Source: Acidobacteriota bacterium
GTDB taxonomy: Bacteria > Acidobacteriota > Blastocatellia > RBC074
Assembly (NCBI GenBank): GCA_022614735.1
Contig: JAKEHZ010000146.1
Coordinates: 1 to 18,479 of the forward strand
Direction of reading: 5' to 3'
Length of the DNA: 18,479 nucleotides
Shown piece by piece: positions 13,009-18,479 of the stretch. Positions within the stretch are counted from its first letter, which is position 1; each line of letters starts with the position of its first letter. The translations under genes were made by a program, and so were the position numbers. The notes under the pieces are model-generated. The model was not told the origin of the DNA and did no database searches. It worked only from the letters and a program-made list of their open reading frames with translations.

Positions 13009-14485
13009 AATGTATCGAATCGAGTCCGGATCAACTCACGGCCTGGCCGACACTGCAGCCTTCATCGACCTGCTCAATAATTTGCCGGAGCAGTTGCAGT
13101 CTTTTTTCAGTGCGGATCGAGAGGTGATTGTGACTCGCGCGCCGGGCCGGTTGGATTTGATGGGCGGCATTGCCGATTACTCCGGCTCGCTGGTGTTGCA
13201 ACTCCCGATATCTAACGGAACGCACGCCGCGCTGCAGCGCCAGGAAGACAATACGATCCGCATCGTCAGCCTGGCTGCCGATCCGAGAGATCGTCCGCGC
13301 ATGTTTGAAATGCCGCTCGCCGCTTTTCAATCGGAAGGGAAGATAATTGAGTATGACCTCGCCTGCGATCGCTTCAATACCGCTCCGGATGATCACTGGG
13401 CGGCGTACATCGCCGGAGCATTTCTCGTCCTGATGCGCGAGAGGGGAGCGAGTTTCGCTGAAGGCGCGCGCATTCTGATCGGTTCGAGCGTGCCGGAAGG
13501 CAAGGGCGTCAGCTCTTCCGCATCATTGGAAGTGTCGGTGATGCAGGCCATAGCCGCTGCATATGAAATTGAAATGTCGCCGCGCGAGATGGCGTTCCTC
13601 TGTCAGATGGTCGAGAACCTGATCGCGGGCGCACCCTGCGGCGTAATGGATCAAATGACCGCGGTCTGTGGCGAGATGGACCGCCTACTGGCATTGCTTT
13701 GCCAGCCCGGTGAATTGATGGGGACGGTGAAGCTCCCCGATGAGCTCTCAGTCTGGGGGATCGATTCCGACATTCGCCACGCCGTCACCGGAGCGGATTA
13801 TGGGACGGTCCGCACAGCGGCTTCGATGGGCTATCGGATGATTGCGGAGAGAGCCGGACTGGAGGCCAACCCGACGGGAAAGAGCGGACTCCTCAAGATT
13901 GATGACCCGAAATGGAGAGGGTATCTCGCGAACATCACACCCGGGGAGTTCGAACAGTCATACGCTGAGCTTCTGCCTCATGAAATGTCAGGCGAGAAAT
14001 TTTTAGAGCGCTACGGTGGAATCACCGATGCGGTGACATCTGTGAAACCTGGCCTCAGTTATCCGGTATTTCAAGCTACACGCCATCCGATCTATGAGCA
14101 CGCGCGCGTTAAGGCGTTTGCAGAGATATTGAAAAACTGGCGGAGCAGTAATAATGAAGAGCAGGCAGGTGCGCTCGGCGAACTGATGTTCGAGTCACAC
14201 GATAGTTATTCTGCCTGCGGGCTCGGTTCTTCGGGCACCGATGAGATCGTCAAGCTCGTGCGTGAGGCAGGGTTCGATAATGGACTCTACGGCGCAAAGA
14301 TCACGGGCGGCGGCAGCGGCGGCACAGTCGCAGTGCTCAGTCATAGCGATGCTGAGGGCGCCGTGAAAGTAGTGGCTGAAAAATATGCCCAGCAGACGAG
14401 ACATCAACCAATTGTAATTTCCGGTTCTTCGCCGGGCTCGAGCGTCTTCGGTTATCTGAGGTTATTTAAAGAAATTCAGAGATGA
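13001..14485 (+). CDS. GHMP sugar-1-kinase, L-arabinokinase-like
   Basis: This is a 494-residue GHMP-family kinase. The galactokinase-type signature is altered to RAPGRLDLMGGIADYSGS (46-63), where galactokinase has GEHTDY. The ATP loop is PEGKGVSSSAS (165-175), the likely catalytic Asp is in GVMDQMT (D217), and motif 3 is GAKITGGGSGGT (431-442). From memory, the GGIADYSGS block, GAPCGVMDQMT, WGIDSDIRH, YSACGLGS and RHPIYE all match the kinase domain of plant L-arabinokinase ARA1 much better than GalK. The expected reaction is ATP-dependent phosphorylation at C1 of L-arabinose (or galactose). Plant ARA1 has an extra N-terminal glycosyltransferase-like domain that is absent here. The start at 13001 overlaps the permease by 8 bases; GTG at 12977 and ATG at 13010 are alternatives. 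Confidence 0.87.
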   Translation: MSRMYRIESGSTHGLADTAAFIDLLNNLPEQLQSFFSADREVIVTRAPGRLDLMGGIADYSGSLVLQLPISNGTHAALQRQEDNTIRIVSLAADPRDRPRMFEMPLAAFQSEGKIIEYDLACDRFNTAPDDHWAAYIAGAFLVLMRERGASFAEGARILIGSSVPEGKGVSSSASLEVSVMQAIAAAYEIEMSPREMAFLCQMVENLIAGAPCGVMDQMTAVCGEMDRLLALLCQPGELMGTVKLPDELSVWGIDSDIRHAVTGADYGTVRTAASMGYRMIAERAGLEANPTGKSGLLKIDDPKWRGYLANITPGEFEQSYAELLPHEMSGEKFLERYGGITDAVTSVKPGLSYPVFQATRHPIYEHARVKAFAEILKNWRSSNNEEQAGALGELMFESHDSYSACGLGSSGTDEIVKLVREAGFDNGLYGAKITGGGSGGTVAVLSHSDAEGAVKVVAEKYAQQTRHQPIVISGSSPGSSVFGYLRLFKEIQR

Positions 14486-14490
14486 GGATG

Positions 14491-14569
14491 AAGAGAGAAA
14501 ACGAAACAAACGAAATAAACGAAACAAACGAAAAATGCCCACCTTTTCGTTTGTTTCGTTTTCTCTCTT
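14491..14569 (+). repeat. Palindrome E, possible terminator
   Basis: 14517-14534 pairs perfectly with 14544-14561 (18 bp) around a 9-base loop, followed by the T/C-rich TTTTCTCTCTTT, so it could act as a rho-independent-like terminator or processing hairpin. The left arm has 9-base units CGAAACAAA, CGAAATAAA, CGAAACAAA, then CGAAAA, preceded by AAGAGAGAAAA; the right arm keeps only one CGAAACAAA, a loss of 18 bases. The loop ATGCCCACC is almost the reverse complement of palindrome D's loop. It starts six bases after the kinase stop codon. Confidence 0.8.
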
Positions 14570-14608
14570 TGCATTGATCTTTGTGGCTAATTTACCAAGG
14601 AGAACAGT

Positions 14609-15748
14609 ATGCCAAAGATACTTTCATTAATGGTCTTGTTCATGACAATCACATTGACCGTTGGTGTCGGTCAGAAAGGCAAAGCGAATTTGAAGAAGGA
14701 AAGTTTTGGTAAGACGGCAGACGGGCAAGAGGTAGAGCTTTACACGCTGACCAACGCTAAGGGGATCGAAACCGGGATCACCACTTATGGCGGCATCGTC
14801 GTTTCGCTCAAAGTGCCGGACCGCAGCGGCAAATTCGATGATGTGGTGCTGGGTTTTGATACGCTGGATGGATACCTCAAAGGCCATCCTTATTTTGGCG
14901 CGATCATTGGACGGTACGGCAACCGCATCGGAAAAGCCAGGTTCACTCTGAATGGCAAGGAGTACAAGCTGGCGGCGAACAACGGTGAAAATTCATTACA
15001 CGGCGGCACCAAAGGCTTCGACAAAGCCCTTTGGAAAGCCAGGCCCTTGACAGTTAAAGATGGTGTCGCGCTTGAACTCAGCTACCTCAGTAAAGATGGA
15101 GAAGAAGGCTATCCGGGCAATCTCTCGGTCAGAGTCGTCTACACGTTGACCGATAACAACGAGCTGAAGATCGATTATTTTGCCACCACGGACAAAGACA
15201 CGGTCGTGAATTTAACCAATCACTCTTATTTCAATCTGGCGGGGCAGGGAAATGGCGACATCCTCGGCCATCAAGTGCAGATCAACGCCGGCAGCTTCAC
15301 CCCGGTCGATGCCGGGCTGATTCCGACCGGAGAACTCCGCAGTGTCAAAGGCACGCCATTCGATTTCACGCAAAATACGGCCATCGGTGCGCGGGTCAAT
15401 CAACCTGATGAACAACTGAAATTGGGCAGGGGCTATGATCACAACTGGGTGCTGACAGGCAACGCCGGAACTATGAGGCAAGCTGTAAAAGTAGTAGAGC
15501 CAGGCACAGGCCGCGTGATGGAGGTCTGGACGACCGAACCCGGCGTGCAGTTCTACATCGGAAACTTCCTTGATGGTAGCTTGAAAGGCAAAGGCGGCAA
15601 AGTCTATCAACACCGCTATGGATTTTGCTTTGAGACACAGCATTTCCCGGATTCGCCCAACCAGCCTAAATTTCCATCAACCGTGCTGAAGAGAGGTAGC
15701 CGCTACCGGACAACCACGATCTATAAGTTCTCGGCGGATCAGAAATAA
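14609..15748 (+). CDS. galM: Secreted aldose 1-epimerase (mutarotase)
   Basis: This is a 379-residue mutarotase that interconverts alpha and beta anomers of aldoses. Family motifs are YGGIVVSL (60-67), RYGNRIG (102-108), NHSYFNLAG (204-212; H205 is the expected catalytic acid), GYDHN (275-279) and FCFETQHFPDSPNQPKFPST (339-358; E342 is the expected catalytic base). A hydrophobic N-terminus, MPKILSLMVLFMTITLTVGV, is a signal peptide without a clear lipobox, so the enzyme is exported. The start is set by AAGGAG about 8 bases upstream. It follows the sugar kinase by 123 bases with palindrome E between, and fits the same sugar pathway: it supplies the right anomer in the periplasm before import. 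Confidence 0.93.
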   Translation: MPKILSLMVLFMTITLTVGVGQKGKANLKKESFGKTADGQEVELYTLTNAKGIETGITTYGGIVVSLKVPDRSGKFDDVVLGFDTLDGYLKGHPYFGAIIGRYGNRIGKARFTLNGKEYKLAANNGENSLHGGTKGFDKALWKARPLTVKDGVALELSYLSKDGEEGYPGNLSVRVVYTLTDNNELKIDYFATTDKDTVVNLTNHSYFNLAGQGNGDILGHQVQINAGSFTPVDAGLIPTGELRSVKGTPFDFTQNTAIGARVNQPDEQLKLGRGYDHNWVLTGNAGTMRQAVKVVEPGTGRVMEVWTTEPGVQFYIGNFLDGSLKGKGGKVYQHRYGFCFETQHFPDSPNQPKFPSTVLKRGSRYRTTTIYKFSADQK

Positions 15749-16051
15749 TTTTTACCAGAGAAATAACAAAAAATGTATAATCGGAGTGGAATTTATTGAT
15801 AATCCTGCCGTCTTCGTAAATAGAGGAAGTTTTGTTTTTTTTTGCATTGTCGAAGACAAATCCCTGTCAGGCATCTGACCACGCTTGATTGTGGGGCAAT
15901 ACATTTTGCGCCTTCCGTGTTTTTTTGATGGATTCATCACACTGGAGGCGCAACAGGTAGCTCACCCCAGGGTCTCATCAGTCGAGCGTCTCTCCGGGTC
16001 GTATTACGTCCAATATCAGGTTTTAAAAAAAGTATAAACGAGGAATATGCC
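15749..16051. other. AT-rich intergenic region before sigma factor
   Basis: I see no gene here. It contains TATAAT (15776-15781) with only a weak upstream partner, a run of T residues around 15832-15843, a 7-bp inverted repeat (GTCTTCG near 15810 and CGAAGAC near 15851), a small GTCAG/CTGAC hairpin near 15866-15880, and another T-run near 15920. It probably contains the galM terminator and the promoter of the sigma/anti-sigma pair, but I cannot assign either precisely. Confidence 0.5.
16040..16044 (+). promoter_or_regulatory. Shine-Dalgarno supporting a TTG start
   Basis: GAGGA lies 7 bases before TTG at 16052. The nearby ATG at 16047 is out of frame and runs straight into a stop (ATGCCTTGA), so TTG is the best start for the sigma factor. 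A TTG start predicts weak translation. Confidence 0.65.
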
Positions 16052-17116
16052 TTGAGGACGGCTAATCGTAATACTAATCTGGTGGAAACGCCGGAAGCTA
16101 AGTCAACCGGTTCCACTGAAAAGACCCAGAGAAGAGACATCGATGAACTAATATCCGTGTATGCGGACCCGGTTATCAAAAGAGTTATGTTACAGAGGCT
16201 GAACCTCTATTTTGATTCCCAACGCAAAGGATTGAACCAACCGGAAGCCGAAGACCTCTACCAGACCGTCATTCTCAAACTGGTCTCTTACTTCGGCGAT
16301 AATAGAAATGCCTTATTAACTCAGGATATTTGTGAGATGAGCAGTTACGTTGCTGCGGTCACGCATAATGTCTGTAACGACTTCCTCAGAATGAAATATC
16401 CTGAATGGACACGATTAAAAAACAGTCTGCGTGAACTCATAAGACGCCGCCCCGATCTCTCATGTTGGACGATTGAAAATCACACCTTGTGCGGATTTTC
16501 CTGCTGGGCGGGCCAGGCCGAAAATAATGAAGCAGTGGGACACATGGTTGAGCTTGTCCAGAAGGATAGTAATGTTGGTGAAACCGAGAATTTGACTGAC
16601 CTCATCAAGCTGCCGCTTTCCAGGCAGGTTACTGAATTATTTCACCGGGTTGAGGGCCCTCTCGAAATCGATCATTTAGTACAGATTGTCGCCAGGTTGC
16701 GGGGGATTAAGGATTGTTTGAGTGAATCGCTGGATGATGAAGATCTATCAGGGTTACAGATTGTCGAGTCGCCCAGTAGATATTATGAAAACCTGGAGGT
16801 GAAGGAGCTCCTACTCAAAATTTGGATGGCAGCTTGCGAGCTACCACTTAATCAGAGAAAAGCATTTATTTATACGAGCGTCGATTATAGAGGAGATAGC
16901 TTAGTGCACAGGGTATTGCGAGAACAGGTTATTACGATCACACAGGTATACAAATCATTGAACATCACACGAGATAAGTTGATCTCTATTTGGGATGATC
17001 TACCAATGAATACCTCAGCTGCAGCAGCTGAGCTTGGGACCAGCACAAGAATGGTCGCGAAGTGGCGTCATAGAGCATTGAGAAAGTTATCGCCTCTCTT
17101 TATTGTCGGGCAGTAG
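16052..17116 (+). CDS. Divergent ECF-like sigma-70 family factor
   Basis: This is a 354-residue protein, long for an ECF sigma factor. A sigma-2-like region is visible at about 45-125 (LNQPEAEDLYQTVILKLVSYF, then SSYVAAVTHNVCNDFLRMKYPEW, as in the DLvQevFlrv...fr.WL..IarN.~D.lR pattern). A sigma-4-like region begins at LPLNQRKAFI (264-273), but the final helix-turn-helix comes late: TSAAAAELGTSTRMVAKWRHRALRKL occupies 321-346, leaving a ~45-residue insert. A ~130-residue linker separates the domains. It would direct RNA polymerase to a small regulon. It is 8 bases from the downstream zinc-finger membrane protein, the expected anti-sigma factor. The region is AT-richer than the rest of the window. 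The family call rests on pattern, not on strong identity. Confidence 0.72.
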   Translation: MRTANRNTNLVETPEAKSTGSTEKTQRRDIDELISVYADPVIKRVMLQRLNLYFDSQRKGLNQPEAEDLYQTVILKLVSYFGDNRNALLTQDICEMSSYVAAVTHNVCNDFLRMKYPEWTRLKNSLRELIRRRPDLSCWTIENHTLCGFSCWAGQAENNEAVGHMVELVQKDSNVGETENLTDLIKLPLSRQVTELFHRVEGPLEIDHLVQIVARLRGIKDCLSESLDDEDLSGLQIVESPSRYYENLEVKELLLKIWMAACELPLNQRKAFIYTSVDYRGDSLVHRVLREQVITITQVYKSLNITRDKLISIWDDLPMNTSAAAAELGTSTRMVAKWRHRALRKLSPLFIVGQ

Positions 17117-17124
17117 CTCAGATT

Positions 17125-18438
17125 ATGATAATAACTGACCATATTTCGGAAGCTGTGATGCATTCCTTTTGCTCAGGCCGGTTGCTGGCGACGGAGACCA
17201 TAATGTGTGCCGAGCACATCGAAATATGCCTGGAGTGCCAGCAACTGTTTAATCAACTTTCAATAATCAATGTTACCTCAAGGTCAGGTAGCAGCATCTT
17301 CTCTCCGGATGCATTTATACTTGGCGAGCATGTCGATTATGAGCAGATAAGTGACTACTTGGATAATAAATTGGATAGGGACCGAGTTGAATTTGTTAAA
17401 CCCCATCTTGATTATTGCCCGGTGTGCTCAGCGGAAATGTCAAGCCTCAAGGAGTTCAGGAAGACGATCGAAGCTGAGCTGTGGGAACGGGAAGAGCCAC
17501 AGGATTTCATCACAAAGGTAAAATCGATTTTCCGGCGAATCGAGTTTCCAAATCCTGTCTATTTGTTCGGCGCCTTATCAATACTGATTATCTTGGGCAT
17601 AGTAACTTTTGTGTTATACCGATGGATGATCCAGGATAAAGACCAGCATACGAAATCTCCAGCGTACGTAACTCCAGGCCCTCAATCGCCGCGAGATGAT
17701 CCCGAAAGGAAGGATAGTAAAAATGATCCGACTTCACCGAGCGGTCAAGTTGTAATAAATCGTCCAACTGACCGAACAGAAGTCATTTATGACACCGGCA
17801 AGCGATATGTTGTTAGCTATTATGACGATCGAATCAGTGTGAGTAACTTAGCCCCGGAGTTACGTCTGGATGCGGCAAAGGTAATGAAAGGTCAGACGAT
17901 TGCAGATACGGCACTGTTGGAGGAGCTGGCGCAGCCTGAAATGGATGTGCGAGGAGGCGATGACGATAAGAAGAAGATCGTACTGGTGAGCCCGGTCGGG
18001 ACAGTGATAGTAGAAGATCGCCCAGTATTGAAATGGAGACCGATTGAGGATGCATCCAGCTATGTTGTCGATATTGTTGATGAGACATTCAGCCCTGTTG
18101 CTCAGAGCCCACAGCTGGAAGGAACGCAATGGGCAGTCAAGGAGAGCCTAAAGCGGGACACGGTTTATATGTGGCAGGTAACAGCATATAGAGACGGGGA
18201 AAGAATTGAGGGTCGGTTAAACCAGATAGGAAAATTTAAGGTTGTCTCAGAAGGAAAATTGATTGAGGTAGGTCGGGCTCGGCGAAGGTATACCTCACAT
18301 TTTGAATTGGGTGTTTATTACTTAAGAGAGGGTCTTCTCGACGAGGCTGAGAGAGAATTCCGAAGGGTACTGGCGAGAAATCCCAGTTCGAAGCTCGTGG
18401 AGAGAATATCAACCATGGTTTTGCAAGGTCGTAGGTAA
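17125..18438 (+). CDS. Two-zinc-finger membrane protein, anti-sigma-like
   Basis: This is a 437-residue protein. Two HxxxCxxC zinc-finger motifs, the core of zf-HC2/ZAS anti-sigma domains, are at H31/C35/C38 and H94/C98/C101. One transmembrane helix is at about 145-167 (YLFGALSILIILGIVTFVLY). A charged, Pro-rich linker follows. An FN3-like beta domain at about 286-373 has VSPVGTVI, VLKWRPIEDASSYVVDI and MWQVTAYRDG. A TPR-like helical pair sits at 391-425 (FELGVYYLREGLLDEAEREF). The N-terminus should be cytoplasmic, holding the sigma factor, and the C-terminus extracytoplasmic, sensing a signal. The duplicated finger suggests it may bind two sigma molecules or that one finger is structural. 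No Shine-Dalgarno is clear; coupling to the upstream gene is likely. Confidence 0.8.
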   Translation: MIITDHISEAVMHSFCSGRLLATETIMCAEHIEICLECQQLFNQLSIINVTSRSGSSIFSPDAFILGEHVDYEQISDYLDNKLDRDRVEFVKPHLDYCPVCSAEMSSLKEFRKTIEAELWEREEPQDFITKVKSIFRRIEFPNPVYLFGALSILIILGIVTFVLYRWMIQDKDQHTKSPAYVTPGPQSPRDDPERKDSKNDPTSPSGQVVINRPTDRTEVIYDTGKRYVVSYYDDRISVSNLAPELRLDAAKVMKGQTIADTALLEELAQPEMDVRGGDDDKKKIVLVSPVGTVIVEDRPVLKWRPIEDASSYVVDIVDETFSPVAQSPQLEGTQWAVKESLKRDTVYMWQVTAYRDGERIEGRLNQIGKFKVVSEGKLIEVGRARRRYTSHFELGVYYLREGLLDEAEREFRRVLARNPSSKLVERISTMVLQGRR

Positions 18439-18479
18439 TTATTGGGAGGTCACGAAATCACCAAGTGAAATCAAAGATG

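Overview
The window looks like a chromosomal segment of a Gram-negative, probably aerobic heterotroph. The best guess is Acidobacteriota, class Blastocatellia (subdivision 4). This rests on three things: long intergenic palindromes built from short tandem units (7-mer ATTGCGG, 8-mer AAAGGGTC and 9-mers such as CGGAACAAA), a sigma factor paired with a zinc-finger membrane protein that also carries a TPR-like tail, and the general codon and GC character. The assignment is an inference from style; there is no rRNA or other phylogenetic marker here.

Region 1 (1-421) is non-coding, with REP-like hairpins. Region 2 (422-7164) is the most unusual part. It is a same-strand cluster of four different radical SAM enzymes (770-2863, 3143-4432, 4712-5713, 6160-7164) with two small proteins of unknown function (422-697 and 5700-5984). 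The first enzyme has the architecture of the COG1964/Tes-like family, which includes the archaeal tetraether lipid synthase: an N-terminal CPxC plus CPxHG site, a CxxxCxxC core and several additional cysteine sites. The other three have C-terminal SPASM/twitch-like cysteine clusters. Three gene junctions in the cluster are filled by large palindromes that start within a few bases of the preceding stop codon. A role in making unusual membrane lipids is the best hypothesis, but it is unproven.

Region 3 (7256-8924) encodes a secreted PQQ-type beta-propeller protein and a small cupin. Region 4 (8987-10110, minus strand) encodes a tRNA-binding OB-fold protein and a HEAT-like repeat protein. The HEAT protein's true start is set by a strong Shine-Dalgarno at 10116-10122.

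Region 5 (10465-15748) is a sugar-uptake operon: a double-domain ABC ATPase (RbsA/XylG type), a permease (RbsC type), a GHMP sugar-1-kinase most like the kinase domain of plant L-arabinokinase ARA1, and a secreted aldose 1-epimerase. No substrate-binding protein is present in the window. The logic would be anomer conversion outside the inner membrane, import, then phosphorylation at C1.

Region 6 (16052-18438) is an AT-richer pair: a divergent ECF-like sigma factor starting with TTG, and a membrane protein with two zinc-finger motifs, one transmembrane helix, an FN3-like domain and a TPR-like tail, which is presumably the cognate anti-sigma factor. The window ends 41 bases after this gene.
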